Below are positions 1 through 9,450 of a stretch of 64,000 nt of DNA, piece by piece. Below the pieces are notes generated by a model, which did no database searches, was not told the DNA's origin, and saw nothing but the letters and a program-made list of their open reading frames with translations. Source of the stretch: Bacillus pumilus (GTDB lineage: Bacteria; Bacillota; Bacilli; Bacillales; Bacillaceae); NCBI RefSeq assembly GCF_009937765.1, contig NZ_CP047089.1, forward strand, positions 1,734,272-1,798,271, in the 5' to 3' direction. How positions within the stretch are numbered: position 1 is the stretch's first letter; each line of letters begins with the position of its first letter. The position numbers and the translations under genes are program-made.

Positions 1-928
1 GTCTAGACACAGCATAATACGCAAGACTTGCTTTTTCCCGAACATTGATAAATAGCTTCGAGTGCGAGAACCCACCGAATATACCATTAAACAAATGCAA
101 AGCCGGATAATCGTCATCTGCAATCGTCGTATGCGTGCGAAAGCCGATATTCAGCTTCCCTTGCTTCACGTCTTCTTCATCGATGACTTCTTTTGCTTCT
201 CTTTGCGTGCTTGCTGATTCAGCGTGTTGTTTGACCGGTTCTCTATCACTTGTTTTGAAGTATTGAGAGACCATCCGGCTGATGTCTTGTTCGTCTACAT
301 CTCCCACAACATAAAGATCAAGCTGATTTGTTTGAAGCGCATGCTGATATGCTTCAAACAGCGAATGAGCGGTGATTGTTTCGATATCTTCCATTTCTCC
401 ATTGACGTGCAGTGCATACGGTTCACCTTTGCACATTTCCTGCACAAGTCTTAAGTTTGAGTAACGCATTTTATCATCATACACTGCTTGAATCCGCTGT
501 TTTAAAGTGCGTTTTTCTTGATCTACATATAATTGACTGAACGCTCCATCTTCAACATACGGATGGAATAGTAGATCAGATAGTAAGGCAATTCCTTTTT
601 CTAGTAAAGGGGTTTGATCCTTTAAATATTTTTCATTTGCCATTTCCAGGCGGAAGGTAATGATGTGATTCTCTCCTTTTTTCGCCATGTCTGCTGAAAC
701 AGTCGCACCATAAAGCTCATCAAAATAAGCACGCAATTCTCCTGTTTTCGGCATTTTCTCTGTTCCTCTTAACAGCACATGCGGGAAAAGTGAACGCATG
801 GTGACATCATCTTTCGATAGAGGCGCGAGCATTTTAAAAAGGATTGTGACCGTTTTAAATTTTTCTGTTTTGACAATATGAGTATGAAGACCAGGTGTGT
901 CTAGTGTCTTCTCTTGTAAGTACGTCAT
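1..928 (-). CDS. ymfF: M16-family peptidase-like protein YmfF, N-terminal part (gene runs off the window)
   Basis: The frame opens at an ATG (926-928) behind a good AGGAGG Shine-Dalgarno and stays open for about 309 codons to the window edge, so only the N-terminal part is seen. The protein resembles pitrilysin/insulinase (M16) metallopeptidases. Where active members carry the inverted zinc motif HxxEH, this one reads about LFPHVLLRGTEK, so it is probably the non-catalytic partner of a YmfH-like subunit expected beyond the edge. In B. subtilis ymfF-ymfH follow ymfD in the same direction, as here except for the MMPL gene in between. No signal peptide is visible; a cytoplasmic location is inferred. 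Confidence 0.88.
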   Translation of the reverse strand, partial: MTYLQEKTLDTPGLHTHIVKTEKFKTVTILFKMLAPLSKDDVTMRSLFPHVLLRGTEKMPKTGELRAYFDELYGATVSADMAKKGENHIITFRLEMANEKYLKDQTPLLEKGIALLSDLLFHPYVEDGAFSQLYVDQEKRTLKQRIQAVYDDKMRYSNLRLVQEMCKGEPYALHVNGEMEDIETITAHSLFEAYQHALQTNQLDLYVVGDVDEQDISRMVSQYFKTSDREPVKQHAESASTQREAKEVIDEEDVKQGKLNIGFRTHTTIADDDYPALHLFNGIFGGFSHSKLFINVREKASLAYYAVSR

Positions 929-1007
929 GAGAAACCTCCTTTGTTCATCCTATTTATTATGTATTAGAACATAGCTGATATATACGTAAAACAGCCATTT
1001 AATAGAC

Positions 1008-1016
1008 ATTATATCA
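1008..1016 (-). promoter_or_regulatory. Possible extended -10 promoter for ymfF
   Basis: On the minus strand the sequence reads TGATATAAT, a perfect -10 with a TG extension, about 80 bases before the ymfF start and just after the MMPL terminator. The -35 region is poor. Placement between a terminator and a gene supports it. Confidence 0.4.
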
Positions 1017-1036
1017 ATCAGAGGAAAGGATAGGAA

Positions 1037-1069
1037 ATAAAAACGCCTCTGCTATAAGCAGAGACGCTG
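1037..1069 (-). terminator. Rho-independent terminator after the MMPL gene
   Basis: The minus-strand transcript forms a stem GCGTCTCTGC / GCAGAGGCGT around a TTATA loop, followed directly by TTTTTATTT. It starts only a few bases after the MMPL stop codon. Confidence 0.85.
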
Positions 1070-1073
1070 GTCG

Positions 1074-4000
1074 TTATTTCATTCTAAAAGGCCACCAATT
1101 CCATTTTCCGAAAATGCGAACCATGACCGGAATAAAAAGTGGTAATACAACAAACGCATATAATAAAAGTCCAATGAGTATGACCGTTGCAATTTCAACA
1201 AGTGACAAGACACCGGACGGTAGCATAGCGGCGAAGGTCCCCGCTAATATCGCGACTGCTGAAATAATGACAGAACCCATATTTCTCATCGCTGATATCA
1301 TTGATGCTTGCACATGCTCTCCCTTCCATTCATTAAAGCGATCCATTAGGAAGATCGAATAATCAATACCTAAGGTGACAAGAATGACAAAGCTGAAAAA
1401 TGGGACAGCCCAGCTGAGACCGTCGTAGCCAAAAAATGTTTTGAATATCCATTCTGTTAATCCGACGGATGTAAAATACGTTAAAATGAGTGAAAGTGTT
1501 AAGTATATCGGCATGACGATCGACCGTAATAATATAATTAAAATAATAAAGATGCCAGCTAGCATAAAAATGACTGTTCGAATAAAGTCACCGTCAGATG
1601 TTTCTTTTAAATCTACATTTAAACTTGAAATACCAGACACGCCGTAATTTGCATTCTTTAACCCGCTGACAGGTAAATATTGATCAAGGGTTTCTTCAAT
1701 TTTTGCAACGCCTTTCATCGCTTCATTGCTGTATGGATTCACATTTAAAATAACTTCTAAGGTTGTCAGTTTACGATCTGGAGACATATACGTTTGAAAG
1801 ATTTGCTTAAATTCATGGCGTTTTAGCACTTCTTCTGGAATAAACCAGCCCGTTATTTCTTCATCTGGCGCTTGCTGAAGCTGGTTTAAATAGCCGTCAG
1901 CCTCTGTGAAGCCACTTTTGACCTGCTCGAGCCCTTCAATACTTTCACCTAATCCATCTGTTAATAATGTGAGTTTTGATGAAAGCTGATTAAATCCTTT
2001 TTTGATGGCTTTTTGTCCACCTGTCAGTTGATCGGCACCATCTTCAATTTTAGGCATTTCTTTGATCAATTGTTTTTGTCCTTCATTTGTTTGATCAAGA
2101 CCGGCATAAATTTGATCCAGTCCTTCCATGAGGGCTCGCACTTGATGTTTTACTTCTTTTTGCTTGCTTGAAAAGCTTTGAATCACTGAATCTGCTTTCT
2201 TGATCTTTTCTTTAAACAGAGAAGCTTCCTCTTCATACAGATTCATTTGGTTCCCTGCTTGATCAAGCATTCCTTTTGTATCTTTGAATACTTTCTTGAT
2301 TTCTTTATATTCATCCATATCTTTTACTTCTGGAAGCCGTTTTTCAAGTGCTTCAAACGATACATTCTCATACGAACTTTTTACTTTTTTAATGGTAGTT
2401 ATCAGCTGCTGATTTGATTTCGCATGACGTTCTAGCGTACTCACCATTTGTTTAAGCTCTTGAATCATCGCTTCACTTCTGCGATATTCTTGCTCTAATT
2501 CCTTTTTTGCTTCTTTGATTTTACTTCGGATGGTCCCGACACCATCTTTGCTGCGCCTCACCCCATCTTCTAAAGAGATCAGGGACTCCCTTACTTCTCC
2601 AATGCCGCTTTTGATCGCTTTTGTTCCATCAATCAGCTGGTCAATGCCTTTAGCGGATTCTTGAATTTTTGGTTTTTGTTTAAGAAGGGCAAGATTTGTT
2701 TCGGTCAAACCATCTGAAATTTTCCCGATTCCTTCATGACCTTTTCCTAGTTCTCCTCCCAGCTCTTTTGCTTGAGAGGTAACGTAAAGCTGACTTAACC
2801 CATCTCCAACAGGACGAGTGACACTGCGGACTGTTTTGACTTCGTCAATGTCATTTAATTTACGGGTTAGTTTTTCAATCATGACAATCTTTTCTTGGTT
2901 ATCTAACTTATTGTCACTTTCAACAAGTACATTCAGGGGCAACGCTTCCCCAAAGCCAAATTGCTCTGATATCGTATTAAATGCAGACACTGATTCATAC
3001 TTTGTCCCAATCTCATTTAAGCTGTTATAAGAAAGAGTCCCGTCGTACATCAGAATAGGAGGCACCGTAATGAGTGCAACTAAACCTAGGCTGATCAGCG
3101 GCCTTTTAAATGAAAAACGCCCAGCCCATTCCCACATTTTACTTTGCGGGTGGCGAATGTTTTCTCTTTTAGATGGCCAGAAAAGAGATTTTCCAAAAAC
3201 AGACATAAAAAAGGGGACGATGGTGACAAGTGCGATCAGTAGGATACCAACTCCAACCGCAACACTAACGGCTGATTGATACAATTGAAATTTTGCAAAC
3301 CCAATGCTTGAGAAGCCAACTAACACGGCTAAGCCACTGAAAAAGACCGTTTTCCCTGCACATTTGTATGTGATGATAATCGACTCTTTGACATCACGAC
3401 CTTGACCGATTTCTTCTTTAAAACGACTTAACAGCAAAATACAATAATCTGTTCCTATACCGAACATAATCGCTACCATAAAAATCTGAGTAAAATTAGA
3501 TAGAGGAAATTGCATATATTCTACTAAAAAAGCCACAATACAACGGCTGACGGCATAAGAGATGCCGATTGTAATGAGCGGAACAACAGGTGCCAAAATT
3601 GATCTGAAAACAATAATTAAAATAAAGAAAATAAAAATGATCGTGATAAGTTCAGTTTTCTTCAGACCTTGTTGAGAGCTATTAATGACATCTGAATCCA
3701 CAAATTTTTGTCCCGTCATTTCAAATGAGATATGATAGGGCTTTAAAACTTCCTCAATTTGTTCTTTAATCTTCACAGCTTTTGTTTCGTAGTGGTCGAA
3801 TTTGAATGGAACAAGAAGTGTACTTTTATCCTTTGATAAAAGTTGTTTTTGAATGTCCGGATCTACATGAAAATACGAAGTAATTCCGTCAATGTGGAGG
3901 TCTGGAGCATGTGTCATGAGTGCAGATAAAGCCTTTTTTAATTCTTGCTCTTTCTTAGGGAACAGATGTTGTTCGGAAAATACAATAACACCCGTATCTT

Positions 4001-4190
4001 TTTTCCCATTTTGATCTGTGAGCTTATCCAATAAGTGAAGTGCTTCAGCTGTTGGTGTCCCCTCCGGAACCTTTAATTGCCCTTTTTCTCTCGTTAATTC
4101 CTCTAAATTTGGCGCAGTAATAAACAGAATTACAGCTGTTATCATCCACACCACTAATACAATCCATCTTGCTTTAATTATTTGCAACAT
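1074..4190 (-). CDS. MMPL/RND-family membrane transporter (YdgH-like)
   Basis: This 1038-residue protein has the MMPL (RND superfamily) plan. There is a first transmembrane helix near residues 8-28, an extracellular loop, a helix bundle around 178-350, a long soluble stretch of about 430-830 rich in heptad-like coiled-coil sequence, and a second bundle after about 885. Both halves carry the family motif with a charged residue in the membrane (GIGTDYCILLLSRF near 245 and LGIDYSIFLMDRF near 945), expected to use the proton gradient. The substrate cannot be told; lipids or hydrophobic drugs are the usual range. It lies between ymfD and ymfF, where B. subtilis has no such gene to my memory. It has its own promoter and terminator. 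The start follows GAAGGAG with a rather long 12-base spacing. Confidence 0.85.
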   Translation of the reverse strand: MLQIIKARWIVLVVWMITAVILFITAPNLEELTREKGQLKVPEGTPTAEALHLLDKLTDQNGKKDTGVIVFSEQHLFPKKEQELKKALSALMTHAPDLHIDGITSYFHVDPDIQKQLLSKDKSTLLVPFKFDHYETKAVKIKEQIEEVLKPYHISFEMTGQKFVDSDVINSSQQGLKKTELITIIFIFFILIIVFRSILAPVVPLITIGISYAVSRCIVAFLVEYMQFPLSNFTQIFMVAIMFGIGTDYCILLLSRFKEEIGQGRDVKESIIITYKCAGKTVFFSGLAVLVGFSSIGFAKFQLYQSAVSVAVGVGILLIALVTIVPFFMSVFGKSLFWPSKRENIRHPQSKMWEWAGRFSFKRPLISLGLVALITVPPILMYDGTLSYNSLNEIGTKYESVSAFNTISEQFGFGEALPLNVLVESDNKLDNQEKIVMIEKLTRKLNDIDEVKTVRSVTRPVGDGLSQLYVTSQAKELGGELGKGHEGIGKISDGLTETNLALLKQKPKIQESAKGIDQLIDGTKAIKSGIGEVRESLISLEDGVRRSKDGVGTIRSKIKEAKKELEQEYRRSEAMIQELKQMVSTLERHAKSNQQLITTIKKVKSSYENVSFEALEKRLPEVKDMDEYKEIKKVFKDTKGMLDQAGNQMNLYEEEASLFKEKIKKADSVIQSFSSKQKEVKHQVRALMEGLDQIYAGLDQTNEGQKQLIKEMPKIEDGADQLTGGQKAIKKGFNQLSSKLTLLTDGLGESIEGLEQVKSGFTEADGYLNQLQQAPDEEITGWFIPEEVLKRHEFKQIFQTYMSPDRKLTTLEVILNVNPYSNEAMKGVAKIEETLDQYLPVSGLKNANYGVSGISSLNVDLKETSDGDFIRTVIFMLAGIFIILIILLRSIVMPIYLTLSLILTYFTSVGLTEWIFKTFFGYDGLSWAVPFFSFVILVTLGIDYSIFLMDRFNEWKGEHVQASMISAMRNMGSVIISAVAILAGTFAAMLPSGVLSLVEIATVILIGLLLYAFVVLPLFIPVMVRIFGKWNWWPFRMK

Positions 4191-4197
4191 AGCTGCT

Positions 4198-4275
4198 TCA
4201 AGCTCCTTCTAGTTCATCAATCAATTTGCTGTATTTGAGCGTGTCTGAAGTGCTGACTGCGTATCCTTCAACGTG
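4198..4275 (-). pseudogene. Possible remnant of a regulator gene C-terminus upstream of the MMPL gene
   Basis: A 25-codon frame without a start codon ends in TGA three codons before the MMPL start. Its translation (ending KYSKLIDELEGA) is amphipathic and protein-like, as a C-terminal helix of a MarR/TetR-type regulator would be. In B. subtilis the MMPL gene ydgH is preceded by the MarR-type gene ydgG. A degraded regulator here is an inference from one short frame, and chance cannot be excluded. Confidence 0.2.
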
Positions 4276-4291
4276 CTAATGGTAGGATGAC

Positions 4292-4393
4292 CTATTCAAT
4301 TGTCTTTTCGTGTTGAAGAAACACACATTCATCATCACCACGCGAACTCAATCTCTGCCTAAAGAAAGACAGAAAATGAATGTTTTTGAACAC
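4292..4393 (-). other. Possible 33-codon leader frame in the MMPL 5' region
   Basis: A GTG-initiated frame of 33 codons overlaps a strong GGGAGGTG sequence, which could initiate here only with near-zero spacing. The translation begins MFKNIHFLSFFRQRLS. It could be a leader peptide, part of a decayed upstream gene, or noise; I recognise no family. It fills the middle of the 317-base gap between the MMPL gene and ymfD. Confidence 0.2.
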
Positions 4394-4424
4394 CTCCCGT
4401 TTGGAATAATTTAAAAGATATTAC

Positions 4425-4461
4425 TATACATTAGTTTAACTATCAAAATTTTACATGTCAA
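4425..4461 (-). promoter_or_regulatory. Promoter of the MMPL gene with an overlapping dyad
   Basis: The -35 TTGACA (4456-4461) is perfect, the spacer is 17 bases and the -10 is TAAACT (4433-4438). The 11-base palindrome TAGTTAAACTA (4432-4442) covers the -10, and a second dyad, ACTAATGTATAGT, follows directly. A dyad over the -10 is a typical repressor-site position; the regulator is unknown. Confidence 0.6.
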
Positions 4462-4474
4462 TTTATAAAAAAGA

Positions 4475-4503
4475 AAAAAGATGGCAAAATACCGTCTTTT
4501 TTC
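4475..4503 (-). terminator. Weak terminator after ymfD
   Basis: A hairpin AGACGG / CCATCT is followed by TTTTTTCTTTTTT on the minus strand, right after the ymfD stop. One C-A mismatch weakens it in this orientation. Confidence 0.45.
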
Positions 4504-4507
4504 TAGA

Positions 4508-5740
4508 TTAAACCGTTTTTAATTGTTCACTTTCATCCTCTTCATCTGGCTGGATAAAGAAGAGGACCAAAAATAGAGAAATAAGACTGCAAATGGTCGA
4601 GAGAATAAAAACGATGGAGTCTCCTTTATCCATGAGGTAAGCGTAAATCGGAGGTCCTAAAGCGACACCGATAAAACGCATACTGCTGTAAAACGACGTA
4701 ATGGTTCCGCACTGCTCTTTTTCAATTCCTTCTGTGATCAGGGCATCCAGTGCAGGCAGGACAATCCCGATGCCAACACCGCCAATGCTTAAGCAGATAA
4801 ACAATACGTAAAAGCTGTGATTCCACCATAAAAACATATAGGAAAGTGATAATAAGGCCATGCCTACGATTAAAAAGATTCTCATTTTCCCTTTTTCTTT
4901 TCCAATCGTTTTCCCAGCAACGTATGAGCTAATGGATAGAAAAAGGAGCGGAATGCTAAGCAGGAGTCCTTTTTTGACACCCTTAATTTGATAAGCTGCC
5001 TCTAGGTTATCAGATAAGTAAAAAAGCACACCAAAAAGAAGAAACATAATAAAACCGCCAATGGCAAAAATGGCATACAGCCAGCGTCCCTCATGCTTAA
5101 ATATGGTCTTTGTTGATTTTAAAAATTCTTTGAATGAAGGCGGGTCCTCCTCTTTTTTCGCCGACTCTACCATGAATAGTACCATGAGAAAGCTGATGAT
5201 GGAGAAGAACGGAATAAACCAAAACGGCACAAACCAAAACCATGAAGCCAAAAGCGCGCCAATAATCGGGCTCAATACCTTCCCAGCTGTGTTAGAGGTT
5301 TCGATGGCGCCTAGACCCGCACTGACTTCTTCATCATCATGAAACAAATCTCCAATAAACGGCATCACGACAGGTGCTGCCCCTGCTGAGCCAACACCTT
5401 GAAGGACCCTGCCAAATAGAATCCACATGTACGGTTCTTTCATGATCGTTGAGGCAACTGCTGCCACAGCCCCTCCAAGTCCTGCGATTAACAGACACGG
5501 CAGGAGTACCTTTTTTCGCCCGATTCGGTCTGATAAATAGCCAGCGATCGGAATACATAAGATCGCGACAACGGAGTATACCGTAATAATGAGGGAGACT
5601 TGAAAGGAAGTAATGGAAAGTGTCTTTTCTATCTGTGGCAATACGGGAATTAGCATCGAGTTCCCGAGTGTCATGATCAAAGGCACTGATGATAATGCAA
5701 TAATATTCTTTTTACTGACTGTTTTCTCGCCCAACATCAT
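4508..5740 (-). CDS. ymfD: MFS exporter, bacillibactin exporter family (YmfD/YmfE)
   Basis: The protein has 410 residues, about twelve hydrophobic helices and the MFS signature GYLSDRIGRKKV after helix 2 (near residue 65-77), so it is a 12-TM major facilitator, probably a drug/proton antiporter. Its position directly after ymfC matches the B. subtilis transporter called YmfE in the bacillibactin-secretion literature and ymfD in later annotation; siderophore export is inferred from that. The start is uncertain: ATG ATG TTG lie in a row behind GGGTGA, which touches the first ATG, so initiation may be 3-6 bases downstream of the position given. It ends in a weak terminator. Confidence 0.82.
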   Translation of the reverse strand: MMLGEKTVSKKNIIALSSVPLIMTLGNSMLIPVLPQIEKTLSITSFQVSLIITVYSVVAILCIPIAGYLSDRIGRKKVLLPCLLIAGLGGAVAAVASTIMKEPYMWILFGRVLQGVGSAGAAPVVMPFIGDLFHDDEEVSAGLGAIETSNTAGKVLSPIIGALLASWFWFVPFWFIPFFSIISFLMVLFMVESAKKEEDPPSFKEFLKSTKTIFKHEGRWLYAIFAIGGFIMFLLFGVLFYLSDNLEAAYQIKGVKKGLLLSIPLLFLSISSYVAGKTIGKEKGKMRIFLIVGMALLSLSYMFLWWNHSFYVLFICLSIGGVGIGIVLPALDALITEGIEKEQCGTITSFYSSMRFIGVALGPPIYAYLMDKGDSIVFILSTICSLISLFLVLFFIQPDEEDESEQLKTV

Positions 5741-5749
5741 TCACCCAAT

Positions 5750-5779
5750 TCTATATACTGTTACGTAATAGTGTGGCAA
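5750..5779 (-). promoter_or_regulatory. MerR-type promoter candidate upstream of ymfD
   Basis: A TTGCCA -35 (5774-5779) and a TATAGA -10 (5750-5755) are 18 bases apart, and the spacer is filled by the near-perfect dyad ACTATTAC-GTAACAGT (5757-5772). A long spacer with a central dyad is the hallmark of MerR-family activated promoters. The weakness is that the expected transcript would start only about 3 bases before the annotated ATG. Confidence 0.4.
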
Positions 5780-5807
5780 GTTTTACGGGTATTATGTATG
5801 GGCAAAC

Positions 5808-5836
5808 AAAAAGCAACCGCTTATGAAAGCGACTGC
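5808..5836 (-). terminator. Terminator after ymfC
   Basis: The minus-strand stem GCAGTCGCTT / AAGCGGTTGC, with two G-U pairs and a four-base loop, is followed by TTTTTGTTT. It lies immediately after the ymfC stop. Confidence 0.88.
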
Positions 5837-5839
5837 TCG

Positions 5840-6565
5840 TTAAAATCGTTTACGTATCACATGAAAGCTGAATTTATCCGCTCGAAAATAATTAAGCGAG
5901 TATAAGACCGGCTGATCATCCTGATCAAAGTGCATTTGTTTTAGTAATAATAATGCTGTTTCAGGGTCACATTCTAGTATCGGTGAAACCTGATCGTGGT
6001 AGCCGATTGGTTCAATGTCAGCAACTGCATATTTAATCCCGCTGTGTGGTTCTCTTCCAAACAGCTCAAAAAGCGACTCTTCTTCATGTGTAAAAGAAGC
6101 GGGAAGATGCTTGACCGGAATTTTATCTAAACAATAAACCACGGGCTGTCCATCTGCCGTTCGAACGCGCTCCATTGAAAAAATCTCATCAGATTCATCA
6201 CACTGAAAACGAATCACATCATTCTCTGTTGGCACCCCTTCTTGCGAGGATAAAAAGATGGTACCAGGCGTCATATTGACCTGCTCTATCATTTTTGTCA
6301 CACTTGCCAGCTGTTCTATGCCTGTTGAAAAGAGTGGTCTTGTGTTGACAAATGTCCCCACACCATGCCTTCTAATTAAATATTTCTCTTCTTCTAATAT
6401 ACGAAGGGCTTCACGCAGTGTCGCTCTACTCACGCCTAAAAGCTTTGAGAGCTCAAATTCAGAAGGCAGCTTTTCTTTTTCGGCGTATACGCCTGATTGT
6501 ATATCTTCTTTAATACGGTCAATCACTTTCAAATATAAATGGCGATTGTCTGTTTTGGTCGACAT
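5840..6565 (-). CDS. ymfC: GntR-family transcription regulator (HutC/YvoA subfamily)
   Basis: The protein has 241 residues from the ATG at 6565, chosen because GGAGGG lies 7 bases upstream and the length equals B. subtilis YmfC. Residues about 5-70 are a GntR winged helix-turn-helix (motif around [19 protein letters not shown]). Residues about 90-240 are a UTRA effector-binding domain, which places it in the HutC branch. The ligand is unknown. It precedes ymfD but is separated from it by a terminator, so the two need not be co-transcribed. A short dyad, ATCTC-N6-GAGAT, in its own leader (about 6610-6625) could be an autoregulatory site, but this is weak. Confidence 0.9.
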   Translation of the reverse strand: MSTKTDNRHLYLKVIDRIKEDIQSGVYAEKEKLPSEFELSKLLGVSRATLREALRILEEEKYLIRRHGVGTFVNTRPLFSTGIEQLASVTKMIEQVNMTPGTIFLSSQEGVPTENDVIRFQCDESDEIFSMERVRTADGQPVVYCLDKIPVKHLPASFTHEEESLFELFGREPHSGIKYAVADIEPIGYHDQVSPILECDPETALLLLKQMHFDQDDQPVLYSLNYFRADKFSFHVIRKRF

Positions 6566-6717
6566 GTTTTCCCTCCGTCTAATCAATGCAAATGATAAGA
6601 TGAGAAATCTCTATTCCGAGATAAGTTGAACATAACTATATCATGTTTTTGCAAATAAATAAATAGTCTGACTTCCAGTTAACATAATCACATTATCGTT
6701 TACTACTCTTTTTAGAA

Positions 6718-6744
6718 AGCTCTCTTCAATTTATGAAGAGAGCT
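6718..6744 (-). terminator. Hairpin at the end of spoIIIE
   Basis: A perfect 11-base-pair stem (AGCTCTCTTCA / TGAAGAGAGCT) overlaps the spoIIIE stop codon. The downstream tract on the minus strand is TTCTAAAAA, poor in T, so it may act as a weak terminator or as a 3'-end stabiliser. Confidence 0.55.
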
Positions 6745-9103
6745 CGTCATATTGTTCTTTTGAAAGCAGGACTTCTCTCGGTTTACTGCCTTCATAAGGA
6801 CCGACAACGCCTCGCTCTTCCATTGCATCAATGAGGCGGGCAGCTCGTGTATAGCCGATACGGAATCTCCTTTGAAGCATAGAGACAGAAGCCGTCTGCA
6901 TGCCGATGATGAGTTCCACTGCTTCATCATATAAATCATCATCCACAGCTGCAAGCTGATCCTGCGTTTCTTCAGTTGGAATCATTTCTTCTTGATATTG
7001 CGCTTTTTGCTGAGTGATCACATGGTCAACGACATGTTCTACTTCTTCATCAGATAAAAAGGCGCCCTGCACACGAACCGGTTTGTTTGCCCCGACTGGT
7101 AGAAACAGCATATCCCCTCTGCCAAGTAGTTTTTCTGCGCCCCCCATATCAAGGATCGTCCTTGAATCGGTTTGCGAAGACACACTAAAGGCAATTCGAG
7201 ATGGGATGTTGGCTTTAATGACTCCTGTAATGACATCGACAGAAGGTCTTTGTGTGGCAATAATTAAATGAATTCCGGCTGCACGAGCCATTTGCGAAAG
7301 TCTTGTAATGGAATCTTCTACATCAGAGGAAGCGACCATCATTAAATCTGCAAGCTCGTCTACAATGACGACAATATAAGGAAGTTCTGGCTGTTTCGCC
7401 TCTTCTGATTGATTCATTCGTTTAATGTAATCATTGTACCCTTCAATATTTCTTGTCCCTGTATGAGAAAACAATTCATAGCGGCGTTCCATTTCACTGA
7501 CGACTTTTTTCAGTGCCTGTGACGCTTTCTTAGGGTCCGTTACAACGGGAGCGAGCAGATGCGGGATGCCATTATACACATTTAGTTCAACCATTTTCGG
7601 ATCAATCATCATCATTTTTACTTCATGAGGTTTCGCTCTCATGAGAATACTTGTGATAATGCCATTGATGCACACACTTTTTCCGCTTCCTGTCGATCCT
7701 GCTACAAGTAAATGCGGCATTTTGTTCATTTCAGCGAGCACGGCTTCACCCGAAATATTGCGGCCGAGTCCAATCAGCAGCTTCGCATTTGGACGGTCAT
7801 TTTGCTTCGATTCTAATACCTCTTTTAAAGAAACCATCGCAATTTCTGCATTAGGAACCTCAATACCGATGGCTGATTTCCCAGGAATCGGCGCCTCAAT
7901 CCGAATATCTTTTGCTGCAAGAGCTAGGGCTAAGTCATCACTTAGATTGACAATCTTACTAACCTTCACGCCGACATCTGGATAGACTTCATATTTGGTG
8001 ACGGCTGGTCCTAAGTGAACCTGTGTAACTTTTGCTTTTACGCCGAAGCTTTGAAACGTTTTTTCAAGCTTTCTTGCATTTTCATATATATTCTTCTTGT
8101 CTGTTTGCTGTCCTGAGTGCTGCGGCTCTGCCAAAATATCCAGTGATGGCAATTCGTAATCTTTGTTTTCAAGTTCCGTAAACGTCATCGGCGGCGCCTC
8201 TTTTGGTTCATCAGCTGAATCTGATGGAGACGGCGTACTTTGCACAGATTCTTGAAGAGGCGTTGTCTCTTTTGCCACCTGCTCTTTTTGAACGAGCGGG
8301 GTGAGAATGTCATCTCTGTCAGCAAAGCTTGAAATAATCGGCTGACTATTGTCAGGCATCGGCGCTTCCTCTTCAACTAAGATTTGATCATCTTCGTCCT
8401 CTTCCTGAATACGAGACCGTTTTTTCTTTTCAGCCGTTTTCTGAGGGGGGGCGCTCTTTTTCGCCTGCCTGATTCCTTTCATATCTTCAACAAACGCTTT
8501 CCACTGCTTCACCATAAATTGTGAGACAGGCAGTGTCACTTTCTTCACCATTTCTTGAAGAGATCGATTTGTAATGAGCACAATTCCAATCAGCATCAGA
8601 ACGATTGCCATGATTTGAGAGCCTGCTTGTGCAAATAAGAAATAAGAAGCAGCAAATAATACGGCACCGATCATGCCGCCTCCTAAATCAGGAGATCCTG
8701 TCTCACCTTTCATGTCCATCAGGAAAAGCTCAAATGTATTTCTGATCACACTTTGAGAGCCTATTGCACCCGCAGATGAAAGGTGCTGAAAGAGCTTCAC
8801 ATGAGACAAAAGCAAGATACTCGCAATGATGCAGTATAACCCTGCCTTTCTCCTTGTCAACAAATCTGGGATTTGTTTTTTCCAGAAGATGGTGACGCCA
8901 AAAAGAAATAATCCGATAAGGCAGAGAATGAACCATTCACCTGCAAAAAATCGGAATAAATATACGAAGGTTTGTCCAACGACGCCTAGCTGTAAAATGG
9001 CAATGATCGCTATGGCAATACAGACTAACCCATTTAATTCATATTTCAGTTTTAGCTGTTTATTTTGTTTTTTTCTCGTTTTCCGTTTTCTCTTTTTCGC
9101 CAT
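6731..9103 (-). CDS. spoIIIE: DNA translocase SpoIIIE
   Basis: SpoIIIE pumps the forespore chromosome through the sporulation septum. From the ATG at 9103 (AAGGTG six bases upstream) the protein is 790 residues and begins [12 protein letters not shown] as in B. subtilis; the longer frame up to 9217 lacks an RBS. About four N-terminal transmembrane helices (to about 180) are followed by an acidic, proline-rich linker. Then comes the FtsK/SpoIIIE AAA+ motor with Walker A GSTGSGKS near residue 468, and a C-terminal winged-helix gamma domain that reads orientation sequences (SRS/KOPS-like). The gene sits downstream of ylzJ and its terminator, upstream of ymfC, as in B. subtilis. Confidence 0.97.
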   Translation of the reverse strand: MAKKRKRKTRKKQNKQLKLKYELNGLVCIAIAIIAILQLGVVGQTFVYLFRFFAGEWFILCLIGLFLFGVTIFWKKQIPDLLTRRKAGLYCIIASILLLSHVKLFQHLSSAGAIGSQSVIRNTFELFLMDMKGETGSPDLGGGMIGAVLFAASYFLFAQAGSQIMAIVLMLIGIVLITNRSLQEMVKKVTLPVSQFMVKQWKAFVEDMKGIRQAKKSAPPQKTAEKKKRSRIQEEDEDDQILVEEEAPMPDNSQPIISSFADRDDILTPLVQKEQVAKETTPLQESVQSTPSPSDSADEPKEAPPMTFTELENKDYELPSLDILAEPQHSGQQTDKKNIYENARKLEKTFQSFGVKAKVTQVHLGPAVTKYEVYPDVGVKVSKIVNLSDDLALALAAKDIRIEAPIPGKSAIGIEVPNAEIAMVSLKEVLESKQNDRPNAKLLIGLGRNISGEAVLAEMNKMPHLLVAGSTGSGKSVCINGIITSILMRAKPHEVKMMMIDPKMVELNVYNGIPHLLAPVVTDPKKASQALKKVVSEMERRYELFSHTGTRNIEGYNDYIKRMNQSEEAKQPELPYIVVIVDELADLMMVASSDVEDSITRLSQMARAAGIHLIIATQRPSVDVITGVIKANIPSRIAFSVSSQTDSRTILDMGGAEKLLGRGDMLFLPVGANKPVRVQGAFLSDEEVEHVVDHVITQQKAQYQEEMIPTEETQDQLAAVDDDLYDEAVELIIGMQTASVSMLQRRFRIGYTRAARLIDAMEERGVVGPYEGSKPREVLLSKEQYDELSS

Positions 9104-9149
9104 ACTCATCACCTTACTACGAAAGAAAATATAACCTACCGAAAGATCA

Positions 9150-9178
9150 GAAAGAAAGCAGCCTGGTTTTGGCTGCAT
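9150..9178 (-). terminator. Terminator after ylzJ
   Basis: The minus-strand stem GCAGCC / GGCTGC with a seven-base loop is followed by TTTCTTTCT, between ylzJ and spoIIIE. Confidence 0.65.
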
Positions 9179-9213
9179 CTTGTTGTAAGTTTTCCCTTTA
9201 TTATAGCATAGAA

Positions 9214-9450
9214 TCATTCATATGAGTCGGTTTGATTGGAGCCTAATTGTAACTTCAATCGCTTGCCTGGTGCAAGCTCTTGATTCAGAAAATCCATTGG
9301 ATTTGTGCTCATGACTTGAACGATTTCTGCTTCATCCTCTTTCATTTCAACCATAACTGGAACGCCTTGGATATTTACCTGTTGAAGTTTGCGATCTCCT
9401 TGTTCCTCCGCGTAAATGGCTTCATATGGCATAGGTGTGTATAAAATCAT
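9214..9450 (-). CDS. ylzJ: YlzJ-like small protein
   Basis: This 78-residue acidic protein matches B. subtilis YlzJ by position (directly after tepA) and by its start [10 protein letters not shown]. No enzymatic motif or membrane segment is visible, and the function is unknown. The ATG overlaps the tepA stop by four bases (ATGA), implying translational coupling and a shared transcript ending at the terminator downstream. Confidence 0.85.
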   Translation of the reverse strand: MILYTPMPYEAIYAEEQGDRKLQQVNIQGVPVMVEMKEDEAEIVQVMSTNPMDFLNQELAPGKRLKLQLGSNQTDSYE

